Assembly (NCBI RefSeq): GCF_002077175.1
Contig: NZ_CP014943.1
Location: 3,410,001-3,474,000 of the forward strand
From: Colwellia sp. PAMC 21821
GTDB lineage: Bacteria > Pseudomonadota > Gammaproteobacteria > Enterobacterales > Alteromonadaceae
Direction of reading: 5' to 3'
Length of the DNA: 64,000 nt
Below the pieces are notes generated by a model. It saw only the letters and a program-made list of their open reading frames with translations. It had not been told where the DNA came from and searched no databases. Made by a program: the position numbers and the translations under genes. The stretch's first letter is position 1; the number at the start of each line of letters is the position of its first letter. This document shows positions 44,344 to 59,674 of this stretch, piece after piece.

Positions 44344-45186
44344 TTAAATTAGCTGATTTTCGTATATTGTTGGAATTGCAGAGCGCTTATGTTGAGTTTT
44401 CATATAGATAGCAATGATTTTTTCTTCAACTAATTTATCCTTGTTCTTACCTTCCAAAAAATCATCTAATTGGTCGTAACTAAGGCCTAATGCGTCTTCA
44501 TCTTTTTTACTTGGAGCTAATTCTTCTAAATCAGCCGTGGGTGCTTTATCAACTAATTGAGCTGGCGCATCCAGAGCATTGGCGATCTGCTTTACTTGGC
44601 GTTTTGATAAACCAAACAGAGGCGCTAGATCACAGGCTCCGTCACCCCATTTAGTAAAAAAACCTGTAATGTTTTCGGCAGAATGATCCGTACCTAGTAC
44701 TAATCCTCCTAATATGCCAGCAATATGGTATTGCATGATCATACGAGAGCGTGCTTTAACATTACCTTTAGAGAAATCAATTTGCGCGGCAGATGCGGTT
44801 AACAGGTCAGCATTTTGCAGAGCACTGATGGTTTCATTATGAATACCCTCAGTACCGGCGGCGATATTAGTGGTTAAACTATGTGTAGGCTTTATAAATT
44901 CAAGTGCGAGTTGCGCGTCATCTTCATCTGCTTGTATGCCAAATGGGAGTCTTACGGCGATAAACTGATAAGCTTGAGGGCTTTCGCTATTTAATTCATC
45001 AACAGCGAGTTGAGCTAAGCGTCCACAAGTAGAAGAGTCAACACCACCACTGATACCTAAAACAAGTGATTTCAGGCCTGACTCTATTAGTTTACTTTTG
45101 ATGAAATCTATTCGACGCTTAATTTCAAACGCAGCATCAATTTCAGGTAATACTTTCATCTCTTTGATTATTGCCTGGGCGTTCAT
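44344..45186 (-). CDS. nadE: Ammonia-dependent NAD+ synthetase
   Basis: A 280-residue enzyme of the adenine nucleotide alpha-hydrolase fold. The ATP pyrophosphatase loop is [13 protein letters not shown], and further conserved blocks are [36 protein letters not shown] (quoted in part) and the C-terminal [10 protein letters not shown]. It converts deamido-NAD to NAD using ammonia. It lacks a glutaminase domain, so it matches the E. coli NadE type (275 residues). ATG at 45186 has AAGGA upstream; an earlier frame extension would add 13 unsupported residues. It is divergent from glnB. Confidence 0.94.
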   Translation of the reverse strand: MNAQAIIKEMKVLPEIDAAFEIKRRIDFIKSKLIESGLKSLVLGISGGVDSSTCGRLAQLAVDELNSESPQAYQFIAVRLPFGIQADEDDAQLALEFIKPTHSLTTNIAAGTEGIHNETISALQNADLLTASAAQIDFSKGNVKARSRMIMQYHIAGILGGLVLGTDHSAENITGFFTKWGDGACDLAPLFGLSKRQVKQIANALDAPAQLVDKAPTADLEELAPSKKDEDALGLSYDQLDDFLEGKNKDKLVEEKIIAIYMKTQHKRSAIPTIYENQLI

Positions 45187-45318
45187 GCTATTTCCTTTTG
45201 GTGATAGGTTATTTTCTATATTCAAGCTGATTAACAGCAGCAGATAGGGCAGTGTAGCAAAGTATATCTTCGATTAGAACTTTTGCACTATAGCTGTACA
45301 ATCACTAGATATTATGTA

Positions 45319-45334
45319 GATAATGATAATTATC
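45319..45334. promoter_or_regulatory. Fur-box-like sequence upstream of glnB
   Basis: GATAATGATAATTATC matches the first 12 bases of the classical Fur consensus, with a degenerate remainder. It lies about 40 bases upstream of glnB and between the divergent nadE and glnB starts. Confidence 0.35.
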
Positions 45335-45366
45335 AACATAATGCTGTAGCGTAAATCAACTTATAG

Positions 45367-45714
<348 letters not shown>

Positions 45715-45737
45715 ATTTAAATATGCTTCAGGAAAAA

Positions 45738-45766
45738 AAATACCAGCAGATGCTGGTATTTATAAT
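45738..45766. terminator. Terminator between glnB and bamD
   Basis: AATACCAGC pairs with GCTGGTATT around AGAT, flanked by A and T rich tracts on both sides, so it may serve both convergent genes. Confidence 0.75.
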
Positions 45767-45819
45767 AAATGCTTTAATAACGTGTTTATACTGAATAGCT
45801 AATTTAGTACTGAAATCGT

Positions 45820-46584
45820 TTACTGAGCCACTGACGGATTATTAGGATAATTGGCTGCTAATACTTGTTTAGCATTAATCTGCAGATCCGTTAAACCTAA
45901 TTTTTCGTAACAGACAATCATAATTTCTAATGCTTCTTCTGTTTCTGGACTAGGCGAAAAATATTCAACAATATATTTTCCTCTATTAGCAGCAGAAACA
46001 TAAGCTTCACGCTTCAAGTAATAACGTGCAACAGATAACTCATATTTTGCTAACCGTGACTTTATGGCAAGCATACGTTGGCGAGCATCGGCTGCGTATT
46101 TACTGTTAGGATACTTCTCTAATACTATTTTTAAATCTTTAAAAGCGTCACGTGCCGCCGTTGGATCACGGTCTGAACGGTCAATACCTGCTAAGTTCTG
46201 AAATAAATTTTCTTGAGTCGCAACATTGATCAACGCTCGCATGTAGTAGACATAGTCTATATTTGTATGTGAAGGGTTGAGTCTTAAAAATCTATCGGTA
46301 AGCGCTAACCCTTGGGCTGCGTTACCACTTTTGTAATATGCATAAATTAAATCTAATTGTACTTGATGAGAGATTGGCCCATAAGGAAATCGAGAATCTA
46401 TCGCCGATAATATTTGGATCGCCTTTTGATATAATCCATTATCAAGTGATGCTCTAGCATCAGAGAATAATGCTTGGGCTGACTTGTCAGGTACCTTTTG
46501 AATATCTTTTTCGCTTGTTCCTGAACAGCCTGTTAATGCTAAGACTAGTGCAAGGCACATTATTTTTATTGTCACTTTTTCCAT
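45820..46584 (-). CDS. bamD: Outer membrane protein assembly factor BamD
   Basis: A 254-residue lipoprotein (lipobox LALTGCSG) with TPR-like repeats. LFSDARASLDNGLYQKAIQILSAIDSRFPYGP is the BamD opening (quoted in part as AIQILSAIDSRFPYGP), followed by HTNIDYVYYMRALI, and DPTAARDAFKDLKIVLEKYPNSKYA. BamD is the essential partner of BamA in inserting beta-barrel proteins in the outer membrane. It is divergent from rluD, the gene order conserved in gammaproteobacteria. The ATG at 46584 is preferred; a GTG 15 bases upstream is possible. Confidence 0.92.
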   Translation of the reverse strand: MEKVTIKIMCLALVLALTGCSGTSEKDIQKVPDKSAQALFSDARASLDNGLYQKAIQILSAIDSRFPYGPISHQVQLDLIYAYYKSGNAAQGLALTDRFLRLNPSHTNIDYVYYMRALINVATQENLFQNLAGIDRSDRDPTAARDAFKDLKIVLEKYPNSKYAADARQRMLAIKSRLAKYELSVARYYLKREAYVSAANRGKYIVEYFSPSPETEEALEIMIVCYEKLGLTDLQINAKQVLAANYPNNPSVAQ

Positions 46585-46736
46585 AGACTTCAATATCACT
46601 ACTTTGTTTTAGTTAAAATAAATATCTTCCTCACCATAATTACTTAATGTAATTGCTTTAGCAAAGAGGTAAAATAAGCACTGGCATTCTAACCTAGCAA
46701 TCCTGCCTTGCACAGTGCTAATTAATAGAGAGTTTA

Positions 46737-47714
46737 ATGGCTGAGATAATTCAACACCGGGACACGGTTCCCGAATCATGCTTAGGCAAACGTTTCGACC
46801 AGACTTTGGCGGAAATGTTCCCTGATTATTCACGTTCACGTTTAAAAGAGTGGATTTTAGCCGGCCATGTAACGGTTGACGGCGTCGTTGTCGATGTACC
46901 CCGCGAAAAAATGTTCGGTGGTGAGCTTATTGCCATCGACACTGAGGTTGAATCGGAAGTTCGCTTTCAGGCGCAAGATTTACCTTTAAATATAGTTTAT
47001 GAAGATGATGATATATTAGTCATTAATAAACCAGCAGGTTTTGTTGTGCACCCAGGTGCCGGTAACCCTGATGGCACGGTTCTTAATGCTTTACTACATC
47101 ATTGTCCACAGCTAGATGTTGTGCCTCGTGCCGGTATTGTTCATCGTTTAGATAAAGATACTACTGGGTTGATGGTGGTGGCAAAAACGATTGCTGCTCA
47201 GACAAATTTAGTAGAATCATTACAGGCGCGTGAAATTACCCGTGAATACGAAGCTATTGCCAGTGGTATTATGACCGCAGGTGGTTTGGTGGATGAGCCT
47301 ATTGGCCGTCACGCGACAAAACGTACTCATATGGCGGTTACTTTTTCAGGTCGCCCTTCGATAACGCATTATCGTGTAATGGAAAAGTTCAGGCTACATA
47401 CTCGTTTACGTTTACGATTAGAAACGGGTCGAACTCACCAAATTCGTGTTCATATGGCGCATATTACTCATCCACTCGTGGGTGATCCAGTTTACGGCGG
47501 CCGCCCGCGTCCGCCAAAAAATGCATCAGAAGAGTTACGCGAGTTATTACGTCAATTTAAACGCCAAGCTTTACATGCGGCAATGTTATCATTATTTCAC
47601 CCTATAACAGGTGAGCAAATGACCTGGCATGCTGATGTTCCAGACGATATGGTGGCGTTAGCTGACATGTTACGTAAAGATACAAAAATTCATCTCATCG
47701 ATAGTGATTACTAA
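46737..47714 (+). CDS. rluD: 23S rRNA pseudouridine synthase RluD
   Basis: A 325-residue enzyme with an N-terminal S4 domain (RSRLKEWILAGHVTVDG) and a RluA-type catalytic domain whose HRLDKDTTGLMVV holds the catalytic aspartate. LRLETGRTHQIRVHMAHI and HPLVGDPVYGG are the other family blocks. RluD makes pseudouridines 1911, 1915 and 1917 in helix 69 of 23S rRNA. It overlaps the next gene by 11 bases, and bamD, rluD, pgeF and clpB lie in the order seen in E. coli. Confidence 0.94.
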   Translation: MAEIIQHRDTVPESCLGKRFDQTLAEMFPDYSRSRLKEWILAGHVTVDGVVVDVPREKMFGGELIAIDTEVESEVRFQAQDLPLNIVYEDDDILVINKPAGFVVHPGAGNPDGTVLNALLHHCPQLDVVPRAGIVHRLDKDTTGLMVVAKTIAAQTNLVESLQAREITREYEAIASGIMTAGGLVDEPIGRHATKRTHMAVTFSGRPSITHYRVMEKFRLHTRLRLRLETGRTHQIRVHMAHITHPLVGDPVYGGRPRPPKNASEELRELLRQFKRQALHAAMLSLFHPITGEQMTWHADVPDDMVALADMLRKDTKIHLIDSDY

Positions 47715-48531
47715 GTCACCTGATAATGTAGTTTTTATTAAATGGCCAACAGCCAATGTGTTGGCCATTACTACTACCCGTTTACCCGCTAATAACCCAT
47801 CAACATCTAGCAATGTTGAATCGTCCCAAACAAATATTACTCATACAAAAAATAAGCCATCAGAGTTTAATGCTTTTAATTTAGGCGATCATGTTGGTGA
47901 TTGTGCTACTGCGGTTGCTCAAAATCGAAAGTCACTACATAAATACCTACCTAGCAAGACAAAAATTCAATGGCTAGATCAAGTTCATGGTAATAATGTC
48001 GCCGTGCTTGAAAAGCATAATAATACGCCTATTGTTGCTGATGCAGCCATAACACGTAATAGACATATTGCTTTAGCGATAATGACAGCCGATTGTTTAC
48101 CTATTTTATTATCAAATAAAAAAGGTAGCGAAATTGCTGCAATTCATGCTGGTTGGCGACCACTAGCTGCAAATATTATTGAGCAAACAATCTCAACCAT
48201 GCTAAGCCCACCAGAGGAAATTATTGTCTGGCTGGGACCTTGTATTGGTGTTAAGGCTTTTGAAGTTGGCGAAGATGTAAAACAGGAATTCTGTAAAATA
48301 TCGCCAAAATTCATCGCTGCTTTTCAACCTATAACGCAATTAAGTGATGATATAAAACCGTTAAAGTATCTTGCTAATTTACCGTTAATTGCCGAATTAC
48401 AACTTTTCGCATTGGGAGTGAAAAGTGTGGCTAAACTTGCGGAATGTACTTTTGAGCAAAGTGATAAATATTACTCTTATCGAAGAGATGGAAAAACGGG
48501 ACGCATGGCGAGTGTGATCTGTTTAAATTAA
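47704..48531 (+). CDS. pgeF: Multicopper polyphenol oxidase / purine nucleoside phosphorylase-like PgeF (YfiH)
   Basis: A 275-residue protein of the YfiH/LACC1 family. Conserved blocks are FNLGDHVGD, LDQVHGNNV, the metal-site ADAAITRNRHIALAIMTADCLPILL (quoted in part as MTADCLPILL), AAIHAGWRPLAANI and WLGPCIGVKAFEVG. E. coli PgeF corrects wrongly incorporated amino acids in peptidoglycan, and relatives act on purine nucleosides. An insert of about 30 residues (NNPSTSSNVESSQTN and on) near the N-terminus is atypical. It starts with GTG inside the end of rluD, suggesting translational coupling. Confidence 0.9.
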   Translation: MITKSPDNVVFIKWPTANVLAITTTRLPANNPSTSSNVESSQTNITHTKNKPSEFNAFNLGDHVGDCATAVAQNRKSLHKYLPSKTKIQWLDQVHGNNVAVLEKHNNTPIVADAAITRNRHIALAIMTADCLPILLSNKKGSEIAAIHAGWRPLAANIIEQTISTMLSPPEEIIVWLGPCIGVKAFEVGEDVKQEFCKISPKFIAAFQPITQLSDDIKPLKYLANLPLIAELQLFALGVKSVAKLAECTFEQSDKYYSYRRDGKTGRMASVICLN

Positions 48532-48596
48532 TCGTTTATCCTCTTTATTTTTTAACGCCTATCAATTGACCTATATCAAACTTTCGTTGTTTTTTG

Positions 48597-48625
48597 CTTG
48601 AAAATGCTCCTTACTGTCCTTATCT
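48597..48625 (+). promoter_or_regulatory. Sigma-32-like heat-shock promoter of clpB
   Basis: CTTGAAA at 48597-48603 is an exact match to the sigma-32 -35 consensus. CCTTATCT at 48618-48625, after a 14-base spacer, matches 6 of 8 bases of the -10 consensus. clpB starts 51 bases further on. Confidence 0.65.
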
Positions 48626-48675
48626 CATAGGTAACTATACTGTAAGCCCAGTAATATGGCATTAGGAGAACGTTA

Positions 48676-51264
48676 ATGCGTTTAGAACGATTTACCCAGA
48701 CTTTTCAAGTAGCAATATCTGATGCACAATCCATTGCATTAGGTAAAGATCATCAATTCATAGAACCTATACATTTAATGCTCGCGTTGTTAAACCAAAA
48801 CGCTAGTAGCATTATTCCATTGTTAAAAAGTGCCGGTATTAATGTAAGAACGTTAAGAACGCAAGTTGAAGCTGCTATCGCAGAGTTAGCGCAAGTTTCT
48901 GGCACGGGCGGTGAAGTACAACTGTCGTCTGCAATGGGTAATATTTTAAACCTTTGTGATAAGTTTGCCCAAAAGCATGGCGATAAATTTATATCCTCAG
49001 AAATATTTATTCTGGCGGCGTTACAAGATAAAGGCAAACTAGGCCAAATTTTAAAGGCCTTAGGGGCCAGCGAACAACGTGTGCAAGACGCAATAGTCCA
49101 TATTCGTGGTGGAAAAAATGTTGATGATGCCAATGCTGAAGAAGTTCGCCAAGCACTCGATAAATATACGGTTGATTTAACCGAACGAGCAGAGCAAGGT
49201 AAACTAGACCCCGTTATTGGTCGCGACGATGAAATTAGGCGAACCATTCAGGTACTCCAACGCCGTACTAAAAATAACCCAGTATTGATTGGTCAGCCAG
49301 GCGTAGGTAAAACAGCCATTGTTGAAGGGCTAGCCCAACGCATTGTAGATCATGAAGTACCAGAAGGTATTCGAAATAAACGAGTTTTATCACTTGATAT
49401 GGGCGCACTGGTTGCCGGTGCTAAATATCGTGGAGAGTTTGAAGAACGTCTTAAAGCCGTACTTAGCGAGTTAAGCCAACTTGAAGGGCAGGTGATCTTA
49501 TTTATTGATGAACTACATACTATGGTTGGGGCGGGTAAAAGCGACGGTGCTATGGATGCTGGTAATATGTTAAAGCCTGCACTTGCTCGTGGTGACTTAC
49601 ATTGTGTTGGTGCAACAACCTTAGATGAATATCGCCAATATATTGAAAAAGATGCCGCATTGGAGCGACGTTTTCAAAAGGTATTGGTAGACGAACCCAG
49701 TGTAGAAGACACCATTGCTATATTACGTGGTCTTAAAGAACGTTATGAACTCCATCATAATGTAGAAATTACCGATCCTGCTATTGTTGCTGCGGCTACA
49801 TTATCACATCGATATGTTAGTGACCGTCAACTGCCAGATAAAGCCATTGATCTTATCGATGAAGCGGCTTCTAGTATTCGAATGCAAATGGATTCTAAGC
49901 CAGAAAATTTAGATAGATTAGAGCGTCGTTTAATTCAACTAAAGCTAGAACAACGAGCCTTGTCGAAAGATTCAGATTCTGCTTCTAAAAAGCGTTTGGA
50001 TTTGATCTCAGATGATATCGCCACTTGCCAAGCCAGTTATGACGAATTAGATGAAATATGGAAAACTGAAAAAGCGGCATTGCACGGTACACAAGCCATT
50101 AAAACTGATTTAGAACACGCACGTATTGAACTCGAAGCGGCTCGGCGGGTTGGTGATTTAAATACCATGGCCGAATTACAATATAGTCGCATTCCAGATC
50201 TTGAAAAGCAGCTAGACTTGGCTAGCCAAGCAGAAATGCAAGAAATGACCTTGCTACGGAACAAAGTCACTGATGTTGAAATAGCAGACGTGTTGAGTCG
50301 TGCCACGGGCATTCCGGTAGCAAAAATGCTCGAAGGTGAGAGTGATAAATTATTACATATGGAAGATAACCTTCACAAACGTGTTATTGGACAATCAGAG
50401 GCTGTGGTCTCCGTATCTAATGCTATTCGTCGCTCAAGAGCGGGTTTGGCCGATCCAGATCAACCGATAGGATCATTCCTATTTCTTGGGCCTACTGGTG
50501 TCGGTAAAACAGAATTGACTAAAGCCTTGGCGCATTTTCTATTTGATAGTGAAAATTCGCTAGTACGAGTTGATATGTCAGAGTTTATGGAAAAACACTC
50601 CGTCGCGCGTTTAGTTGGTGCACCTCCAGGTTACGTTGGTTATGAAGAAGGTGGCTATTTAACCGAGGCAGTTAGACGTAAACCTTATTCTGTTATTTTA
50701 CTCGATGAAATTGAAAAAGCGCATCCTGATGTTTTTAATATTTTACTACAAGTATTAGACGACGGACGTTTAACAGACGGGCAAGGGCGTACGGTAGACT
50801 TTAAAAATACTGTTATTATAATGACCTCAAATATTGGCTCAGACATTATTCAAGAATATGGTGATGACAGCCAATACCAGCAGATGAAAACTCGTGTTAT
50901 AGCAGAGCTAGGCAATCACTTTAAACCTGAATTTATAAATAGGGTTGATGAAACGGTAGTATTTCATCCATTACTTGCTGAGCAGATTAAAAGTATCGCG
51001 AGTATTCAAATATCAGCGCTAACTAAGCGATTAGAGGAAAGAGAAATAACCATGACATTATCAGAAGAGGCATTATCTTTTGTTGCGGCGGCAGGGTTTG
51101 ACCCAATTTTTGGTGCTAGACCATTAAAACGTTCTATTCAACAAGAAATTGAAAACCCATTAGCGCATAAGTTACTTGCTAATGAATTCTCTGCTGGTGA
51201 TCATATATATGTCGAGCTAAATGATAACACTCTACACTTTACAGCCGAAGCTCGTATAGACTAA
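48676..51264 (+). CDS. clpB: ATP-dependent disaggregase ClpB
   Basis: An 862-residue Hsp100 chaperone. The N-terminal Clp repeat domain (residues 1-145) is followed by AAA module 1 with Walker [14 protein letters not shown] (about 205), the coiled-coil middle domain (about 400-525), and AAA module 2 with Walker [14 protein letters not shown] (about 608). The pore loops [12 protein letters not shown] and GYVGYEEGG are intact. With DnaK it resolubilises protein aggregates. Length matches E. coli ClpB (857). A sigma-32-type promoter lies upstream, so it is heat-inducible; it is separated from pgeF by 144 bases. Confidence 0.96.
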   Translation: MRLERFTQTFQVAISDAQSIALGKDHQFIEPIHLMLALLNQNASSIIPLLKSAGINVRTLRTQVEAAIAELAQVSGTGGEVQLSSAMGNILNLCDKFAQKHGDKFISSEIFILAALQDKGKLGQILKALGASEQRVQDAIVHIRGGKNVDDANAEEVRQALDKYTVDLTERAEQGKLDPVIGRDDEIRRTIQVLQRRTKNNPVLIGQPGVGKTAIVEGLAQRIVDHEVPEGIRNKRVLSLDMGALVAGAKYRGEFEERLKAVLSELSQLEGQVILFIDELHTMVGAGKSDGAMDAGNMLKPALARGDLHCVGATTLDEYRQYIEKDAALERRFQKVLVDEPSVEDTIAILRGLKERYELHHNVEITDPAIVAAATLSHRYVSDRQLPDKAIDLIDEAASSIRMQMDSKPENLDRLERRLIQLKLEQRALSKDSDSASKKRLDLISDDIATCQASYDELDEIWKTEKAALHGTQAIKTDLEHARIELEAARRVGDLNTMAELQYSRIPDLEKQLDLASQAEMQEMTLLRNKVTDVEIADVLSRATGIPVAKMLEGESDKLLHMEDNLHKRVIGQSEAVVSVSNAIRRSRAGLADPDQPIGSFLFLGPTGVGKTELTKALAHFLFDSENSLVRVDMSEFMEKHSVARLVGAPPGYVGYEEGGYLTEAVRRKPYSVILLDEIEKAHPDVFNILLQVLDDGRLTDGQGRTVDFKNTVIIMTSNIGSDIIQEYGDDSQYQQMKTRVIAELGNHFKPEFINRVDETVVFHPLLAEQIKSIASIQISALTKRLEEREITMTLSEEALSFVAAAGFDPIFGARPLKRSIQQEIENPLAHKLLANEFSAGDHIYVELNDNTLHFTAEARID

Positions 51265-51321
51265 TCACTAATTCAAGGGGCCTTAGTCGTATATTAAATA
51301 CAGGCTGAATGTTTATTCACG

Positions 51322-51759
51322 TTAATCAGTGCAATAAACTTCGGCTTGTTTTGTATTCATTTCTAATTGTTGCGTCTTATCTAAAGCAGTTAATACTTTT
51401 ACATTACCTTTTTCATCTTTGAATTGAATTTTATCAAAATTTTGTAAAGTATCTATGTTTTCACGTGCAGAGACACATTTTTCATTATTTAGATTATCAG
51501 CATCATTAGCTTCGATATTAACAAGTGTATTTTCAAGTGCTAGCGAACCTTCAGGCGCTTCTTCATCAGCGTTTGTTGCTGTAGACTTTTGATTATTTGA
51601 CATGCTTATTTCAATATAGTCATCGTGTTCTGGCTGATGCTGACTAAAATGGACCACATTTTCTTTATCAATCCAACGATAAATGGTTATTAGTTCAGCT
51701 GCAAAAACATCGAAATACACTAATGTCATTAAAAATAGTGATAATGTCTTAATCTTCAT
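51322..51759 (-). CDS. DUF4124-domain exported protein
   Basis: A 145-residue protein with a signal peptide (residues 1-21, DVFAAE). It contains the short DUF4124 motif IYRWIDKENVVHFSQHQP, usually found just after the signal peptide in gammaproteobacterial envelope proteins, and then an acidic linker. Its function is unknown. The remaining sequence has two cysteines (EKCVSAR, VYCTD) that may pair. ATG at 51759 is used because upstream residues do not match the motif. Confidence 0.75.
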   Translation of the reverse strand: MKIKTLSLFLMTLVYFDVFAAELITIYRWIDKENVVHFSQHQPEHDDYIEISMSNNQKSTATNADEEAPEGSLALENTLVNIEANDADNLNNEKCVSARENIDTLQNFDKIQFKDEKGNVKVLTALDKTQQLEMNTKQAEVYCTD

Positions 51760-51807
51760 AATGCTACCTATCCATAAATTAATACTTAATTGCTCTATAA
51801 TCGACAT

Positions 51808-52212
51808 AAATAGTGCAAGAAATAGTTACTGGCGACTAAAAATGTAATATCTACAGTGTTTTATAACAACACAAAGAGCAGTTTACAAATTTTTATCCTT
51901 TTATTAATCATTCATTTGTACTGAGGCTATTAGTAATAATTTAAACTTATACCTGTAGAGTGAAGTAATTGAAGCATTTGGAGTAAGGATAAATACAGAA
52001 TCGCAGATGTTTATTATTCCATGCTAAACATAAGTATCAGCTTCCGTGCATCCCCCCCTTATTATTGCAGGCTTAACATAAGTACCTATATTTCTGCAGG
52101 AAGCATTATATTAAAGATTTAAGTTACTTTAGAGTCATGCTCTCTTTATTTCAATTGGCAATATGCTAAATTACCACTATATTACTCACTTTAACTTATT
52201 ACGGTTTTATTT
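51808..52212. other. Intergenic region upstream of pssA
   Basis: About 400 bases. I see two similar strings, GCTAAACATAAGTA and GCTTAACATAAGTA, 50 bases apart, and a run of seven C, but no gene or defined element. Confidence 0.45.
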
Positions 52213-53052
52213 ATGCCAGACAATAATGATGAATCGCTACAAACTCGTGGCATTTACCTTTTACCTAATTTATTAACTACCGCGGGACTGTTTTCAGGGT
52301 TTTATGCTGTGGTATCTTCAATGAATGGCCACTTTATTAGCGCCGCTGTTGCTATCTTTATTGCGATGATTTTTGATGGGTTGGATGGACGAGTCGCTCG
52401 AATGACCAATACTCAAAGTGAATTCGGAGCTGAATATGACAGTATGGCTGATATGTTATCGTTTGGTATAGCGCCGGGAATAGTGGCTTACAATTGGGCG
52501 TTATCAAGTTTTGGAAAATTTGGTTGGTTAGCTGCATTCGTTTATGTTGCTTGTGCCGCATTACGTCTTGCCCGTTTTAATACCCAGGTTGGGATTGCGG
52601 ATAAACGGTATTTTCAAGGCTTAGCAAGCCCAGCTGCAGCAGGCGTTGTAGCTAGTATTATTTGGGTTGGTAGTGAATATCAAATTAACGGCCAGGATTA
52701 TGGCTATATCATCGGCTTGATTACAATCGTTCTTGGCTTATTAATGGTTAGTAACTTTAGGTACAACAGTTTTAAAGAAGTAGACTGGAAAGGTAAGGTT
52801 AATTTTGTTGTTGTATTGCTGATAGTGCTAGCCTTTGTTGTCGTTGCATCTAGTCCTGAAAATATACTGCTGATTATATTTGGCTTATATGCATGCTCTG
52901 GGCCGTTCACAACTATTCGCTCAGTAAAGAAATTGAAACTAGAACATGTAGTAGGTGACGATCAAGATGCCGACTTTCATCGCTATAGTGAGAATAAAGC
53001 GTCAGATACCGCAGAAGTGGATATTAAATCAAAAACTGATGAGCCAAAATAA
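52213..53052 (+). CDS. pssA: CDP-diacylglycerol-serine O-phosphatidyltransferase
   Basis: A 279-residue membrane enzyme with the CDP-alcohol phosphotransferase signature DGLDGRVARMTNTQSEFGAEYDSMADMLSFG (quoted as FDGLDGRVAR and GAEYDSMAD), which gives the metal- and CDP-binding aspartates. About seven membrane segments follow. It makes phosphatidylserine, the precursor of phosphatidylethanolamine. The sequence fits the type II integral-membrane PssA and not the E. coli type I enzyme. The C-terminus is hydrophilic and acidic. A terminator follows. Confidence 0.9.
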   Translation: MPDNNDESLQTRGIYLLPNLLTTAGLFSGFYAVVSSMNGHFISAAVAIFIAMIFDGLDGRVARMTNTQSEFGAEYDSMADMLSFGIAPGIVAYNWALSSFGKFGWLAAFVYVACAALRLARFNTQVGIADKRYFQGLASPAAAGVVASIIWVGSEYQINGQDYGYIIGLITIVLGLLMVSNFRYNSFKEVDWKGKVNFVVVLLIVLAFVVVASSPENILLIIFGLYACSGPFTTIRSVKKLKLEHVVGDDQDADFHRYSENKASDTAEVDIKSKTDEPK

Positions 53053-53142
53053 GGTGAATCTTCTTTATATTGAATAAAAATATAATAGATAGCCAATTAG
53101 CTGCGACTAAAACCTGGGTGGCAAGTGCTATATATGCACATA

Positions 53143-53174
53143 AAGAAGCGCTATTAAGCGTTTCTTTTGTTTTA
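53143..53174 (+). terminator. Terminator after pssA
   Basis: AAAGAAGCGCT pairs with AGCGTTTCTTT (one G-T pair) around ATTA and leads into TGTTTT. It insulates pssA from the rRNA operon. Confidence 0.75.
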
Positions 53175-53250
53175 TTAGCACGAAAAACCAACGTCTTGCT
53201 TAATTAAAAAGCAAACAAACGCTTTTTTGAAATTAAATGCACTTTAGGTG

Positions 53251-53278
53251 TTGACGTGAGGCGAGAAATCTCTAAAAT
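53251..53278 (+). promoter_or_regulatory. rRNA operon promoter P1
   Basis: TTGACG and TAAAAT are separated by 16 bases, with a GC-rich discriminator (GCGCTCC) after the -10 and an A/T-rich stretch upstream that could act as an UP element. Confidence 0.7.
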
Positions 53279-53420
53279 GCGCTCCAGTTCCAAGGGGTAA
53301 CCCCAACGGGCTGTTTTAATAAGTTATCTAAGGTGGTTTAGGCCAAATTGGTTAACGTAATGTTTTAAAAGGTTGGTTTTGAAAGTTTTAAAAACTTTTA
53401 AAATAAATTCAAATAAAACG

Positions 53421-53448
53421 TTGACATTAAAACTGAGTTGCGTAGAAT
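53421..53448 (+). promoter_or_regulatory. rRNA operon promoter P2
   Basis: TTGACA and TAGAAT with a 16-base spacer and discriminator GCGCATC. The AAAACG context upstream is A/T rich. Confidence 0.75.
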
Positions 53449-53539
53449 GCGCATCTCGCTTCAGGCAAGGCCTGCAGCAACGAAGCAAAGCGAATGAGAT
53501 TTTGTTTCGGTTAGTTTTTTACTTTGAGTTTGAACTAAC

Positions 53540-53550
53540 GTTCTTTAACA
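53540..53550 (+). promoter_or_regulatory. boxA antitermination site in the rRNA leader
   Basis: GTTCTTTAACA, followed by ATTAGTTATCATGCAATTTGTGTGG (quoted in part as CAATTTGTGTGG), is the rrn leader motif known from E. coli (CTCTTTAACAATTTATC). It recruits the NusB/NusE antitermination complex. Confidence 0.7.
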
Positions 53551-53806
53551 ATTAGTTATCATGCAATTTGTGTGGACACTCACATTAACGTTGATTTTAC
53601 ATAGTTATCCTCGGATAACAAAAAAACAGCTTAATATGATGTCACACAAAAATAAGTATCATTTAAGTCTTCGGATTTAAATAATACGTTTTATGTAGTT
53701 TTTATCTTCTTTAGTCGGATAGATAGAAACACGACAGAATTCATTGAGCAGATGTCTTTTCTTGGTTAACTTCGGTTAGTTAAGGTGAGCATCACAAACG
53801 ATTTTT

Positions 53807-55350
<1,544 letters not shown>

Positions 55351-55472
55351 TCTTGAAGTAAAACAGCTTAATGGATACCTCGGTATCGCGAGTGTCTACA
55401 CAAATTACATGATAACAAATTAGAAGAAGTCCAAACATCTAAGCTTCGGACAACAATTCTTGAAAGAGAAAT

Positions 55473-55549
<77 letters not shown>

Positions 55550-55665
55550 ATTTACGCTTTTTACGGCGTTGGTTCATCACTCGTGTAGAAAAGCCTACAC
55601 TTCGCGATAAACCGCCTTGTAAAAAACGTAAATCTGAGTTTGTTTTAGCTAGATGTTTCCCATTC

Positions 55666-55741
55666 GGGGCTATAGCTCAGCTGGGAGAGCGCCTGCCTTG
55701 CACGCAGGAGGTCAGCAGTTCGATCCTGCTTAGCTCCACCA
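55666..55741 (+). tRNA. tRNA-Ala (UGC)
   Basis: A 76-base tRNA in the 16S-23S spacer. Acceptor GGGGCTA pairs with TAGCTCC, the anticodon is TGC at 55699-55701, and CCA is encoded. Confidence 0.96.
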
Positions 55742-55843
55742 CTTCTTCTCTAAAGAAAGAGACCAAACTTAAACTATCAAAAGTTGATGAGTTAAGTTTG
55801 GTTTTTTAAACCAAGATTTATACCGAATGCGCGTATAAGTTTA

Positions 55844-55854
55844 GTTCTTTAACA
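55844..55854 (+). promoter_or_regulatory. boxA site in the 16S-23S spacer
   Basis: GTTCTTTAACA followed by ATCTGGAAAGC, the same boxA core as in the leader, placed ahead of the 23S gene. Confidence 0.6.
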
Positions 55855-56264
55855 ATCTGGAAAGCTGATATAAATACCGGTATTTATATGGCAAACACGG
55901 TGTCGCGCTGTTGTTTGCAAATTATAAATACCAAGCTGTTGTTAACGGGAATATCGCCTGTTAATAATGGTGATTACGGTTCCTCCTCGGAAACGTAATC
56001 AACCCGGTAGTAAATCGTAAGATTTATTACCACTCTTATTCAAGACACACTTTGTGTGCGTGAAAATGTCAGACTTTACAATTGCTGTGGATTAGTCTCC
56101 ACGGTGTACCAAATGGTTACTTTTTTGTTCTTACAATAAAATAATCAATGGTCGAAGGATTTTGCTTGTTAGGCAAGGCGCTTTAATACGACGTGTAGTT
56201 TACTACATGAGGATTAATGCAACGCTGCATAACAGGGAAAAGACAAGAACATTTGGGGTTGTAT

Positions 56265-59166
<2,902 letters not shown>

Positions 59167-59427
59167 CAACACCCAAGTGGTTTTAAGTTGTATGAAGTTT
59201 GACAAAAGTGTAGGAATACACACATCACGCATGACAATTGTGTGAATAAGAGATTAAGAACAAACGGTATTTACAGCTTTCTAAGATTATTAATTGTTAA
59301 TCACTTGCGCAGGTAAGTGACGAATTGACAAAGCCGCAAATGAGCGTGACACGGAGTTGAGTTTACTCAATGAGTATCTAAGCGATTGTAGCAATGCCGT
59401 CAATTTGGTAATTAACAAGCAAGTTTT

Positions 59428-59546
59428 TGTCTAGCGACAATAGCGACATGGCCCCACCTGATCCCATTCCGAACTCAGAAGTGAAACGTGTTAGCGCCGA
59501 TGGTAGTGTGGGAGTTCCCATGTGAGAGTAGGACATTGCTAGGCTT
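59428..59546 (+). rRNA. 5S ribosomal RNA
   Basis: A 119-base 5S gene, TGTCTAGCGACAATAGCG to TTGCTAGGCTT, with the conserved CCGAACTCAGAAGTGAAACG. The 5' and 3' ends pair (TGTCTAG and CTAGGC region). Only one 5S copy is present. Confidence 0.94.
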
Positions 59547-59556
59547 CTATTTAGAA

Positions 59557-59585
59557 GAGCCCGATTCGAAAGAGTCGGGCTTTTT
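59557..59585 (+). terminator. rRNA operon terminator
   Basis: AGCCCGATTC pairs with GAGTCGGGCT around GAAA (one G-T pair), followed by TTTTT, 11 bases after the 5S gene. Confidence 0.9.
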
Positions 59586-59674
59586 GCTTTCTGGAATTTG
59601 ATAAATACATATAGCGACAAGACAAGCGTTCGGCCCAGAGGAAGACCTTGTACGTTTAGTCCAAAATAAAGTAG

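Noticed and set aside
53373..53555. 60-codon frame upstream of 16S
   Set aside because: It overlaps rrn promoter P2 and the leader; no protein features.
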